Shown here in pieces: positions 17,875-26,387 of a stretch of DNA of 64,000 nucleotides (position 1 is the stretch's first letter; the number at the start of each line of letters is the position of its first letter). This DNA is from Cupriavidus campinensis (GTDB lineage Bacteria > Pseudomonadota > Gammaproteobacteria > Burkholderiales > Burkholderiaceae), in contig NZ_CAJPVH010000008.1 of NCBI RefSeq assembly GCF_905397395.1, positions 1 to 64,000 on the forward strand, in the 5' to 3' direction. The position numbers and the translations under genes were made by a program. The notes beneath the pieces are model-generated. The model ran no database searches and was not told where the DNA came from. It worked only from the letters and a program-made list of their open reading frames with translations.

Positions 17875-20364
17875 ATGACCGAAAAGCTGCGCCTGGACAT
17901 TCCTGTCTTGCTTCCTGGCCTTCCCGATTCCTCTGATCCCTGTGTAGAACGGTTGCTGTCCGAACTGAGAGGGAAAGAGGGCGTCGAGGCGGCGCATATA
18001 AAAACTGCAAATGTTGATAGCGATTCACAGATATGTGTCCACTACGATCCCGCAGCGATTTCCCTTGCCCGCATCCGGGAGCTGGTGACAAGCACGGGTG
18101 CGGTGATTTCGTCGCGGTTTGGTCATGTGCTTTGGCAATTGAAGGGCGTCTGGCACGAACGACGAGCGCGAACCGTAGCTAGCCAACTGCGGGCCTTGCC
18201 CGGCGTCATCGAGGCCGAAGTCAGCGCCTCCGGCATAGCGCGCGTCGAATTCGACAACGATCGGATCTCCGCGGCAGGGATCGAGCAGGCCCTGTCAAAA
18301 CGCGGGCTCGCGCCGGTTGAGATCGGTGCCCGGAAGAGCGGTCATGCAGACCATGAACACCGCGAAGGCGTCAAGGATCATGCACATGGGGAAGGCGAGG
18401 GGCATGAGGCCCACGCACACGGCAGCGTGTTTGGCCCGAATACTGAGCTAATCTTCTCCCTGATCTGTGGGGCCTTGCTTGGTCTCGGATTTGCCGTTGG
18501 TAAGCTGTTCGGCAGCCTGCCAGCATGGATTCCGGTTGCCTTCTTTGTCGGCGCGTATTTTTTTGGTGGTTTCTATACCGTTCGGGAAGCGATAGAGAAC
18601 CTCCGGCTAAAGAAGTTCGAAATCGACACACTGATGCTGGTAGCCGCCGCAGGGGCGGCGGCGTTAGGCGCTTGGGCGGAAGGCGCGCTACTTCTCTTTT
18701 TGTTCAGTCTCGGCCACGGGCTCGAACACTACGCCATGGGGCGCGCCAAGCGGGCGATCGAAGCGTTGGCGGCGCTCGCACCGGCTACAGCAAGTGTGCG
18801 GCGTGAAGGCGAGGTACGAGAGGTCCCCGTCGAGGAATTGCAGGTGGGGGATGTGGTGGTGGTTCGGCCGAACGAACGCCTCCCCGCCGATGGTTTTCTG
18901 GTAAAGGGGGCTTCCGCAGTCAATCAAGCGCCGGTTACTGGCGAAAGCATCCCGGTCGACAAGCAGCCCGTGGATGACGCCGCCGCAGCCAGGAGGAAGC
19001 CCGATGCCGTAGGGGCCGTGTCCCGCGTGTTCGCCGGAACCATCAATGGCGCCGGCGCCATTGAAGTGGAAGTGACGCGCCTTTCCACGGACAGCGCCCT
19101 GGCGAAAGTCGTCAAGATGGTCAACGAGGCCGAAGCGCAAAAGTCACCGAGCCAGCGGTTCACTGAGAAGTTCGAACGGATCTTTGTTCCTGCAGTGCTT
19201 GTGCTGGCGGTATTGCTGCTGTTTGCAGGGCTAGTGATCAATGAGCCGTTCAGTGCGACCTTCTACCGCGCCATGGCGGTGCTGGTTGCCGCCAGCCCAT
19301 GCGCGCTCGCCATCGCGACACCGAGCGCGGTGCTGTCGGGGGTAGCGCGCGCCGCTAGAGGGGGTGTACTGATCAAGGGCGGGGCGCCGCTCGAAAACCT
19401 GGGTTCACTGAAAGCCATTGCATTCGATAAGACGGGGACGCTGACGGAGGGGCGCCCCCGTATTACCGATGTGATGGTCGCCGAAGGAGTAGCTGAAGCG
19501 GAATTGTTGAGCGTAGCGGTCGCCGTGGAGTCGCTCAGCGACCACCCGTTGGCTGCGGCCATTGCCCGCGATGGCCGCAAGCGCCTGGAAGGCAGTTCCA
19601 TCCCGGAAGCGTCTCATCTCCAAAGCTTGACCGGACGCGGGGTCACGGCGACGTTGTGCGGTAAGACCGTCTGGATTGGCAAGCCTGACATGTTCGGCGC
19701 CGACGGGATTGCACCGCTTAGCGAATCGATGGCGAGCGCAGTGCAGACGCTGCGCAGCACTGGCCGCACGACAATGATCGTCAGGCAGGGAGATCGGGAC
19801 CTCGGCGCCATTGGGCTGATGGACACGCCGCGCGCCTCGGCGCGCGCTGCCCTCGAGGCACTGCGCAGGCTGGGTATCACACGCATGATCATGATCTCCG
19901 GCGATCACCAGCGCGCAGCCGAAGCCGTCGCCAAGGACGTAGGTATCGATGAAGCCTGGGGCGATCTGATGCCTGAGGACAAGGTCAAAGCCATCCAGAC
20001 GTTGCGCGCGGAAGCCAAAGTGGCCATGGTCGGCGACGGCGTCAACGACGCGCCGGCAATGGCCAACGCCACGGTGGGCATCGCAATGGGTGCGGCAGGT
20101 TCAGATGTGGCACTGGAAACGGCGGATGTTGCGCTGATGGCCGACGACCTCCAACACCTGCCTTTTGTGGTCGGTTTAAGCCGACATACGCGGGCCATCA
20201 TCCTTCAGAACGTGTATATCAGCCTCGGCGTCGTGGCGTTCCTTCTGCCAGCCACGATCCTCGGCCTCGGTATCGGGCCCGCCGTGGCCATGCATGAGGG
20301 GTCGACGCTGATCGTCGTGTTCAATGCGCTTCGACTGCTAGCCTATCGCGACAAATCCCCATGA
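17875..20364 (+). CDS. czcP: CzcP-type PIB4 metal-exporting ATPase
   Basis: 829 aa. The N-terminal part has a degenerate HMA-like domain and a His-rich linker (HADHEHREGVKDHAHGEG). The transport motif is SPCALAIATPSAVL: the Ser-Pro-Cys in place of CPC marks the PIB4 subgroup (CzcP, CtpD, PfeT). The phosphorylation motif DKTGTLTEGRP, the ATP-binding SDHPLA and the hinge GDGVNDAPAM are intact. It should export Zn2+, Cd2+ and Co2+ from the cytoplasm, supplying the periplasm-facing Czc system. The start is weakly marked; upstream motifs link it to czcN and flgB regulation. Confidence 0.9.
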   Translation: MTEKLRLDIPVLLPGLPDSSDPCVERLLSELRGKEGVEAAHIKTANVDSDSQICVHYDPAAISLARIRELVTSTGAVISSRFGHVLWQLKGVWHERRARTVASQLRALPGVIEAEVSASGIARVEFDNDRISAAGIEQALSKRGLAPVEIGARKSGHADHEHREGVKDHAHGEGEGHEAHAHGSVFGPNTELIFSLICGALLGLGFAVGKLFGSLPAWIPVAFFVGAYFFGGFYTVREAIENLRLKKFEIDTLMLVAAAGAAALGAWAEGALLLFLFSLGHGLEHYAMGRAKRAIEALAALAPATASVRREGEVREVPVEELQVGDVVVVRPNERLPADGFLVKGASAVNQAPVTGESIPVDKQPVDDAAAARRKPDAVGAVSRVFAGTINGAGAIEVEVTRLSTDSALAKVVKMVNEAEAQKSPSQRFTEKFERIFVPAVLVLAVLLLFAGLVINEPFSATFYRAMAVLVAASPCALAIATPSAVLSGVARAARGGVLIKGGAPLENLGSLKAIAFDKTGTLTEGRPRITDVMVAEGVAEAELLSVAVAVESLSDHPLAAAIARDGRKRLEGSSIPEASHLQSLTGRGVTATLCGKTVWIGKPDMFGADGIAPLSESMASAVQTLRSTGRTTMIVRQGDRDLGAIGLMDTPRASARAALEALRRLGITRMIMISGDHQRAAEAVAKDVGIDEAWGDLMPEDKVKAIQTLRAEAKVAMVGDGVNDAPAMANATVGIAMGAAGSDVALETADVALMADDLQHLPFVVGLSRHTRAIILQNVYISLGVVAFLLPATILGLGIGPAVAMHEGSTLIVVFNALRLLAYRDKSP

Positions 20365-20421
20365 CGGGCCCCGGCCGCAATGATGGCGATGCCAGATGCG
20401 GCGGCAGCTATGGCCGCCGAC

Positions 20422-20724
20422 TCATTTGGCGGCATTGCCGCAACTTCCACAGAACTTTGCGTCGCGTGGGAGTAAGGTGCCGCATCGACTGCACGGCGCC
20501 GGAGCCAGTGAACTGCCGCATTGCTGGCAGAAGCGCGCGCCCTGGGCGCTCACCGTGCCGCAGTTGGGGCAGTGGACGCCGGCGGGGCTTTGTGGTGGCA
20601 AAGGATTCCCATAGCCGTAGCTGCCGCCACCATCATGATGACCTCCTCGACGACCGTGCTCACTTCCGCCGCCGTGATGACCGCCGCTGTGACGGCCCAT
20701 GAGCCTTTCCAAGAAACCCATCAT
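20422..20724 (-). CDS. double zinc-ribbon protein with Gly/His-rich linker
   Basis: 100 aa. It begins MMGFLERLMGRHSGGHHGGG, continues with a Gly/His/Arg-rich linker, and has two Cys-x2-Cys pairs per ribbon (CPNCGTVSAQGARFCQQCG and CSRCGTLLPRDAKFCGSCG). This is the double zinc-ribbon (DZR) arrangement. A partner or substrate cannot be told. AGGAGG lies just before the start. A MerR-type promoter-like element upstream (20812-20842) suggests metal induction. Confidence 0.75.
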   Translation of the reverse strand: MMGFLERLMGRHSGGHHGGGSEHGRRGGHHDGGGSYGYGNPLPPQSPAGVHCPNCGTVSAQGARFCQQCGSSLAPAPCSRCGTLLPRDAKFCGSCGNAAK

Positions 20725-20811
20725 TCCTCCTAAGTGGATGGATCGTCGCTGCGGCCCCGTGGTGTCGGGTGCTGCGACGACTTGCGCTGCTACGCGTCAG
20801 CCAATGCCTGT

Positions 20812-20842
20812 AGTAAATAGTCTGTAGTGACTACAGGGTCAA
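20812..20842 (-). promoter_or_regulatory. promoter with MerR-type dyad spacer
   Basis: On the minus strand a consensus-like -35 (TTGACC, 20842-20837) is followed by the dyad CTGTAGTCACTACAG (20836-20822). The -10 is either TTTACT with a 19-bp spacer or TATTTA with 17 bp. A long spacer holding such a dyad is the arrangement bound by PbrR, CadR and ZntR-type MerR activators. The spacer choice is ambiguous, so the class is inferred. Confidence 0.5.
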
Positions 20843-20956
20843 TGGTCGGTGGATGCGAAGAACGGAATAAGTTGAATACGAGGCTCTTTCTTTCGAAAAC
20901 GTCATGATCCCGATAGTTGCTGGCCATGTCGTGAGAGCGCATGGAAGGCGGGCTGT

Positions 20957-22078
20957 CTATCGGCTTGGCGCAAGGGTTTCCGTGAGGATGGCATCCCGCT
21001 GAGGAGCCTCGGGGAGGCCAGGAGCTTTGCCTTCCGGGCATCCGGGTGCGTGAAAGATTGCTGCAGGCGGGGTGCCACCCCGTGTCGCTGCGGCCACCTG
21101 CCCCGGCTCAGCGGTGGGGGTGCCGGGGCCGATCGGCGCCGTATAGCTTGCCACCAGATACACCGGCCGCCGCTTGACTTCATTGAACAGACGCCCAACA
21201 TATTCCCCGAGCACGCCTAGGAAAACCAGTTGCAGGCCGCCCAGCAGAAGCAGGGCGGTCATCATGGATGGGTAGCCGTGTACGGGGTCGCCGTAGAGCA
21301 GCGTCTTGCCAACGATGAAGGCGGCCATGCCAAAGGCGGGAACGGCAACAAGCAGGCCGATCGAGGTTGCAAACTTGAGCGGCACGGTGGAAAAGGCAGT
21401 GATGCCATCCACGGCAAAACGCAACAGCTTGCGGTAGTTGAACTTGGTCGTCCCGGATGCCCGCGCGTCACGCCGATACAAGACGGCCGTCTGCCGGAAT
21501 CCTATCCAGGCATACAGCCCCTTCATGAAGCGGTGCTGCTCCCGGAGTTGTCCGAGTGCGGCAACGGCACGACGGCTCATGACGCGGAAGTCGCCGGTGT
21601 CGGCCGGAATCTCCGTATCGCTGAGCTTGCCCATCAGGCGGTAAAACCAGTGCGCGGTGAACTTCTTGAGGAACGATTCGCCATCCCGGGAAGTGCGCGT
21701 GGCGTACACCACGTCGAACCCCTCGCGCCATTTCTCGATCAACGACGGAATCAGTTCGGGCGGATCCTGCAGATCGGCGTCGATGATCACAACGGCGTCG
21801 CCGCTTGCCACGTCGAGGCCCGCCGTTAGCGCGGCTTCCTTGCCGAAGTTGCGACTCAGCTCGACAATGCCGACGCGCGCTTCGGCCGCCTTGAGATTGT
21901 GTGCAACCGCCAGTGATCGATCGCGGCTGCCATCGTCCACGTAGATAATCTCGTAGTCCGATGCCAATCCATCCATCACGCGGAGAAGCCGAAAGTGAAA
22001 CTGTGGCAGGACAGCTTCTTCATTGAAGAGCGGTACGACGACCGAGATCTTCTCTGGCAGCAGGCTGGCGGCATTCAT
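20957..22078 (-). CDS. GT2 glycosyltransferase, polyprenyl-phosphate sugar synthase type
   Basis: 373 aa from ATG 22078, which overlaps the gtrA stop (ATGA). The GT-A fold motifs are visible: SVVVPLFNEEAVLPQFHF, YVDDGSRDRS and the metal-binding DADLQDPPEL. Two C-terminal membrane helices follow, as in GtrB or DPM1-like enzymes. It would transfer a sugar from a nucleotide donor to a lipid phosphate carrier. A Pro/Ala-rich tail of about 60 residues after the helices is unusual. It is the third gene of the operon ArnT-like, GtrA, GT2. Confidence 0.88.
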   Translation of the reverse strand: MNAASLLPEKISVVVPLFNEEAVLPQFHFRLLRVMDGLASDYEIIYVDDGSRDRSLAVAHNLKAAEARVGIVELSRNFGKEAALTAGLDVASGDAVVIIDADLQDPPELIPSLIEKWREGFDVVYATRTSRDGESFLKKFTAHWFYRLMGKLSDTEIPADTGDFRVMSRRAVAALGQLREQHRFMKGLYAWIGFRQTAVLYRRDARASGTTKFNYRKLLRFAVDGITAFSTVPLKFATSIGLLVAVPAFGMAAFIVGKTLLYGDPVHGYPSMMTALLLLGGLQLVFLGVLGEYVGRLFNEVKRRPVYLVASYTAPIGPGTPTAEPGQVAAATRGGTPPAAIFHAPGCPEGKAPGLPEAPQRDAILTETLAPSR

Positions 22079-22458
22079 CGCATCGCTCCATTCATGAACG
22101 TCCAATTTGCATGGAGTACGTAGTTGACCAACATGACGAAAATTGTCGAGAGGATTTGAGCAACCAGGTAGTGAAGCCCCAATGCTAGTCCAGCCCACAT
22201 CAGAAGTGAGTTAAGAAAGAACGCCAGCGCGGAAACGAGAATGAACCGTCCGAAAGTGGCGCGTTGTGGTCGGACTGGTGTGAACACCCATCGGCTGCTG
22301 ATGCAGTAGTGCGTCAGAAGGCCTGCAACACTGCCGGCGGCAGACGCCGGTAGCGCTGCAACCCCGAAACCGACCAGCGTGATCAGTGTTGCGTAGTGTG
22401 TAGCGGTTGCCGTCGCCCCCGCGCCCAGAAACCGTACAAATCGTGATGGGATGTTCAT
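22075..22458 (-). CDS. gtrA: GtrA-family membrane protein
   Basis: 127 aa from ATG 22458, which overlaps the upstream stop. Four membrane helices with the GtrA pattern (FVRFLGAGATATATHYATLI; later NYVLHANWTF). GtrA-like proteins help to flip or present lipid-linked sugars in the membrane. The overlap at both ends shows tight translational coupling with its neighbours. Confidence 0.85.
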   Translation of the reverse strand: MNIPSRFVRFLGAGATATATHYATLITLVGFGVAALPASAAGSVAGLLTHYCISSRWVFTPVRPQRATFGRFILVSALAFFLNSLLMWAGLALGLHYLVAQILSTIFVMLVNYVLHANWTFMNGAMR

Positions 22459-24080
22459 GGTTTTTGCACCAGAACGTTGACGCCATGTCGTCCGATCACA
22501 GTTGTGTTGCCGCCGAGCAGCGGTCTCAGTCGATGAAACGTCTCGTGCCGCATGACCGCGAGCTTGTGACCAGGGGTCAGCCATCGCTGCGCAAAAGCTT
22601 CTTCATTAGCAATCCACTTGTCGGGCTCGACCGAGAAGCCGAGATCCAGCTCGGATCTGGCCCCGACAATGATCGGTTCTCGTTCGGCGTAAAACGCCAG
22701 ACCTCGGTCAATCTGGCCCACGTTGAACAGTTGTGTGTTGTCGCGGGACGCCGCCTTGGCTTCCAAGCCAAGTGGTTTGATGGAGAGGGACCCAAACGCC
22801 CGAGACGCCATCAAGCCAGCCTGAAGGCTGGCCAGCGTCGCCAGCGAAGCGACGGCAACCGCGCAGAGCCTGTGGCCGCGCAGGGCGATCCCAAAGGCCA
22901 GGAAGCCACCGATGACCAGAATGCCCATCGTGATGGCGCCCCAGGTATGCAATGAGGCCGGATTGCTGATATTGAGCTTCAGTACCGCATTCGACATTGT
23001 CGGATGCCATAGCAGCACGGCGATGGCAACGCCGAGCACAGGCATGGCAAGAAAGCTTGCCGCCAGTGTGGGGCGGGCTGCAGTCATGGATCTGTACGCG
23101 AGCAAGACGGCCACCGGTGGTAAGGCGGGCAGGATATAGAGCGGCAGCTTCGAGCGCGAAATCGAAAAGAAGGCAATGACAACGACTACCCACAGCGACA
23201 GAAACAGTCGTGCGTCGAAGCCAGGCGTTGCCTGTGCGCTGCGAGAGCGGAGTGCGATAGCACGGGGAATCAAGCCCATGAACGGCAGGACGCCTGCCGC
23301 ACCAACGGCCAGGAAGAACCAGAATGGCTTGTCCCGCTCGTGAACCGAGGACGAGAATCTCGCGAAGTGTTCGTGGATGAAGAAGTAATTCAGAAATTCG
23401 GGGTTGCGCTGGGACACCACGACAAACCAAGGCATGGTGATGGCCACCGCAAGCAGGCTCCAGCGCCAGAATCTCGCGCTAAAAAATGCGGAAAATTGTC
23501 GAGTGACCGCCCCGTATAGCAGCAGCGTGATTCCTGGCAGTACCAGGGCAATCAGGCCTTTGGCAAGAAATGCCAGACCGACCAACAACCAGATCAGGGG
23601 GTATAAGCGAGGTTCCCGATTCTGGTAGGCCACGGCGAAAACGAGAGCGGCACTGCCGAGCAGTGCGCCGACACCAATGTCTGTTGTTGTCAGATTCGAG
23701 CCGAGAATCCAGAGGGGAGCGCCGATGAGCACCAGCGCTGAGGCGAGGCCTATGCGCGTGTCATAGAGCGATCGCGCCGCCCACCATGCGGCGAGTGCGC
23801 CCAGCAGTCCCACAAGCGCACTCCAGATCCTTGCTGTCCACTCGGACGGCCCGAAGAGCGTATAGGCGCTGGCGGTCGCCCAATACTGCAGGGGCGGCTT
23901 GTCGAAGAACTTGATGCCGTTCAACCGCGGCGTGACCCAATCGCCGGAGACGAACATCTCGCGCGGAACCTCGGCGTAACGACCCTCGTCGGGTTCATAG
24001 AGGGGACGCACGGATAGCGTGGACATCCAGAGGACCACCGTGAGTGCGATGGTCAAAGCCATGAAAATCTGTCGCTTCAA
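22455..24080 (-). CDS. ArnT-like GT83/PMT-family glycosyltransferase
   Basis: 541 aa with about twelve membrane helices. The N-terminal loop has the signature YEPDEGRYAEVPREMFVSG with the catalytic acidic residues, followed by RLNGIKFFDKPPLQYW, characteristic of ArnT and related enzymes. These transfer a sugar from an undecaprenyl-phosphate donor to lipid A or another periplasmic acceptor. Together with GtrA and GT2 it makes a complete set for making, flipping and attaching a sugar. Such lipid A changes can lower cation binding, which would fit a metal island. Confidence 0.88.
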   Translation of the reverse strand: MKRQIFMALTIALTVVLWMSTLSVRPLYEPDEGRYAEVPREMFVSGDWVTPRLNGIKFFDKPPLQYWATASAYTLFGPSEWTARIWSALVGLLGALAAWWAARSLYDTRIGLASALVLIGAPLWILGSNLTTTDIGVGALLGSAALVFAVAYQNREPRLYPLIWLLVGLAFLAKGLIALVLPGITLLLYGAVTRQFSAFFSARFWRWSLLAVAITMPWFVVVSQRNPEFLNYFFIHEHFARFSSSVHERDKPFWFFLAVGAAGVLPFMGLIPRAIALRSRSAQATPGFDARLFLSLWVVVVIAFFSISRSKLPLYILPALPPVAVLLAYRSMTAARPTLAASFLAMPVLGVAIAVLLWHPTMSNAVLKLNISNPASLHTWGAITMGILVIGGFLAFGIALRGHRLCAVAVASLATLASLQAGLMASRAFGSLSIKPLGLEAKAASRDNTQLFNVGQIDRGLAFYAEREPIIVGARSELDLGFSVEPDKWIANEEAFAQRWLTPGHKLAVMRHETFHRLRPLLGGNTTVIGRHGVNVLVQKP

Positions 24081-24677
24081 GAGACTGCCCGTCCAGGTGT
24101 GCGGTGGCCACTGCTACCGCGCTTGGTCAAATGCTCTCAGGGCGCAACGACATAGATGCCGGATGTGGTTCGTCGCCGTCGTGATGTTGGATCATGGAGC
24201 AGTTCACGCGGCGCCGCTTGACGCCCCACGAGCCGAGGATGCGATTCACGCGGGAGTCCGAAGGATGGCGACTTGGCCAGCAGAGAGCGAACAGCGGGAT
24301 TCTAGGGCGCTCACCTGTCGGGGGGATTACGAGATGATGACGGCGCAGTCCGCCGTCGAGTGCTTTGCGGCAGAAGAAGTTGCCTGACGAAGCGTCAGCG
24401 TTAGCTCATGGTAACCCAAGTGCTTCGGAGAACGGGCGTCGGGTTCGATGCGTTGGTGCGTAACCATTCGGCAATGTCGCCGCAATGTTCTGCATAGTAA
24501 ACTTGACGCCCCGCAGTTGTCAGCGGGCCTCATCACCCTTAGTGCTCAAGCCTAGGAAGTCGCTTTCCATCAGATGTTCTTAGGCGCAGCCTCTTTCGAA
24601 GGTGCTTGTCTTTCGCGCTGCGCTTAGATCCGGGGTGTTCGTTGTCAACCCCAAAAAGTCGCAAGGACTTCGCTGCT
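24081..24677. other. intergenic stretch without a supported gene
   Basis: About 600 bp between the divergent ArnT-like operon and the LuxR-type pseudogene. The short frames here lack ribosome-binding sites and protein-like character. It must hold the promoter of the glycosyl-transfer operon, but I see no clear element. Confidence 0.5.
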
Positions 24678-25238
24678 ATGCGGTCGAGACTGACGGCACT
24701 TCTGATGGCAATCTCGACCTATCAGGCGTGGGATTTCTACCACCTTGCAACGCGAACACCGGACGCTCATGTCGTCGCCGACGCAGTCGCGTAGGTAGTG
24801 GGCGGCCTCGCGATCCTTTGGTTCGTGATTCGAAAACGGTGTCGTCGTGTCAGCCCAAACCGACCTGTTTCTGAGGCGCTACCTGGCGCAGCCAAGGTAC
24901 GAGGGCAGGTGATGGCGGAACGAAACGAGGTGGCAATTCAGGCGACGCGGCAGTTGTTGCAGTCGATGCTGCTGCAGTTCGAGCGCTGGAAATATACGCC
25001 ATCGGAAACGGAAGTGGCGATGCTTCTCATAAAAGGGTTGACCCTTGAAGAGTGCGCTCACTCGCTAGCGTGGCATGATGTGACGGTGCGGACAATTGCC
25101 GCGGGCGTATTCGCCAAGGCGAACCTCAGCAATCGCCATCAATTTGCCGCCTACTTTTTCGGTGATCTGTTGGTTGAGCCGATCGAGCCTGCACCTCGAT
25201 CAAAAACCGGTGAGTGTAGGCACGACGCCGGCATGTAA
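24678..25238 (+). pseudogene. LuxR-type regulator with N-terminal membrane helices, amber-interrupted
   Basis: A single frame from ATG 24678 to the stop at 25236-25238 is broken only by TAG at 24792-24794 (codon 39). Before it lies a helix (LTALLMAISTYQAWDFYHLA); the TAG falls within the second helix (DAVA, stop, VVGGLAILWFVIRK). The C-terminal half has a LuxR helix-turn-helix (YTPSETEVAMLLIKGLTLEE and AGVFAKANLSNRHQFAAYFF). Membrane-anchored LuxR regulators of this size are common in Burkholderiales. A shorter product from a start at or just after 24798 would lack the first helix. Confidence 0.7.
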
Positions 25239-25300
25239 GTTGTCGCGCTTGACCTTCAAGCAAAGACCGGAACGGTAAAAATCCGATTATTGGTATCTGT

Positions 25301-25321
25301 GCCACAGTACGGTGCTGTGGC
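25301..25321. promoter_or_regulatory. inverted repeat before mscS
   Basis: GCCACAG and CTGTGGC separated by 7 bases, ending 15 bp before the mscS start. It may be an operator or an mRNA hairpin. No factor can be assigned. Confidence 0.35.
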
Positions 25322-25336
25322 TGTATCTCTATTTCG

Positions 25337-25900
25337 ATGAACAAACTTCTTCAAGCTATACACGAAAGCTTGCCGCAGTGGCTGGCAGATTGGTTCGACA
25401 TTCTTGTTCCCGCTATCGAGGTCGTGCTGATTGCGGCTGGCGCATGGTTAGCAGTGCGCATCGCGCGGCGGTTGCTTAGAAAGCTGACCAATACATATTC
25501 TCTGCCAGGAAAAGTTGCGGCGCTGTCTTTGCGTGTGGTCGCGACCATCGTGTACGTAGCTGCCACGCTCTGGGCTCTGGAGCGAATGGGCGTGTCTGGA
25601 ACCGTCCTGTGGACCGCATTCACGGGATTTGCCACTGTCGGGGCGGTCGCGTTTTTCGCCGCGTGGAGTGTACTCTCGAACCTGTTCTGCGCGCTCCTGA
25701 TATACGTCACCGGTGCGTTCCGCATTGGGGATGTTGTGGAGCTTCTTGAGAACGGGGAAAAGCCGGGAATTAAGGGCCGTGTGCTCGACGTAAATCTCGT
25801 CTATACCACCTTACTGGAAACAACAGTCGAAGGACAAGAGGTGGTGCTGCAGCTGCCGAACAGTCTGGTGTTTCAACGTGTGCTACGAAGGTGGAAGTAA
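25337..25900 (+). CDS. mscS: MscS-family small mechanosensitive channel
   Basis: 187 aa. Two N-terminal helices are followed by the pore helix region (FTGFATVGAVAFFAAWSVLS) and the beta domain (FRIGDVVELLENGEKPGIKG; LYTTLLETTVEGQEVVLQLP). The C-terminal alpha/beta vestibule domain of the E. coli channel is shortened, as in many minimal MscS homologues. It probably relieves hypo-osmotic pressure. No operon partner is evident. Confidence 0.85.
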   Translation: MNKLLQAIHESLPQWLADWFDILVPAIEVVLIAAGAWLAVRIARRLLRKLTNTYSLPGKVAALSLRVVATIVYVAATLWALERMGVSGTVLWTAFTGFATVGAVAFFAAWSVLSNLFCALLIYVTGAFRIGDVVELLENGEKPGIKGRVLDVNLVYTTLLETTVEGQEVVLQLPNSLVFQRVLRRWK

Positions 25901-26045
25901 CCGCAAGGGTGGCGCGGTCAGGCAAGGACGGAGACCGGCGCAAGAAGGGAAGCCCCGCTTCGCTTTTTTGAGGCCGAGCAAACTACTCAAGACCTTAAGC
26001 CGCTGGCGTCCGCGATGTCGGCGGACGCCGCAATACTGCTTGACT

Positions 26046-26177
26046 TCAGTGGCAGTGACGAATGCCGGTCTTGTGGTCCATATGGCAGCCTTGGCTGTCA
26101 GTCCCACCACTATGCGCCCACACGCCGCCCGACGCACAGGCCAGAACGGCCGTGAGAATGATGGTGATCCGTTTCAA
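26046..26177 (-). CDS. small secreted YHYH-type protein, 43 aa
   Basis: Starts at TTG 26177 with GGGAG about 8 nt upstream. The product has a signal peptide (KRITIILTAVLACASGGVWA) followed by HSGGTDSQGCHMDHKTGIRH, then CH and stop. The pattern HSGGTD..GCH....G..HCH is characteristic of small secreted 'YHYH' proteins. The His and Cys spacing suggests metal binding in the periplasm, which fits the surroundings. Too short and TTG-initiated, so automatic callers may miss it. Confidence 0.65.
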   Translation of the reverse strand: MKRITIILTAVLACASGGVWAHSGGTDSQGCHMDHKTGIRHCH

Positions 26178-26387
26178 GAAAGGTCTCCCTGGAGTGTTGG
26201 TTAGCGGTCTCAGTCTGCCGCAAGTTCCACACTATCATCACTGCGATTGCCAGCCCTCCCCGCCGCGGTAGGGCTGTTGCGGCTGTGTCACAACTGTCTG
26301 CGCTCGCTACGGCCAACGCACCTCAGCAACTTAACGAAAATGCTGACGGCCGCTGGCGCCCAAGTTTGTAGGTGAATCGACGCATAG

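Noticed and set aside
25883-26137. Leftward 84-aa frame after mscS
   Set aside because: It overlaps the better supported TTG-started YHYH gene in another frame and has no family character.
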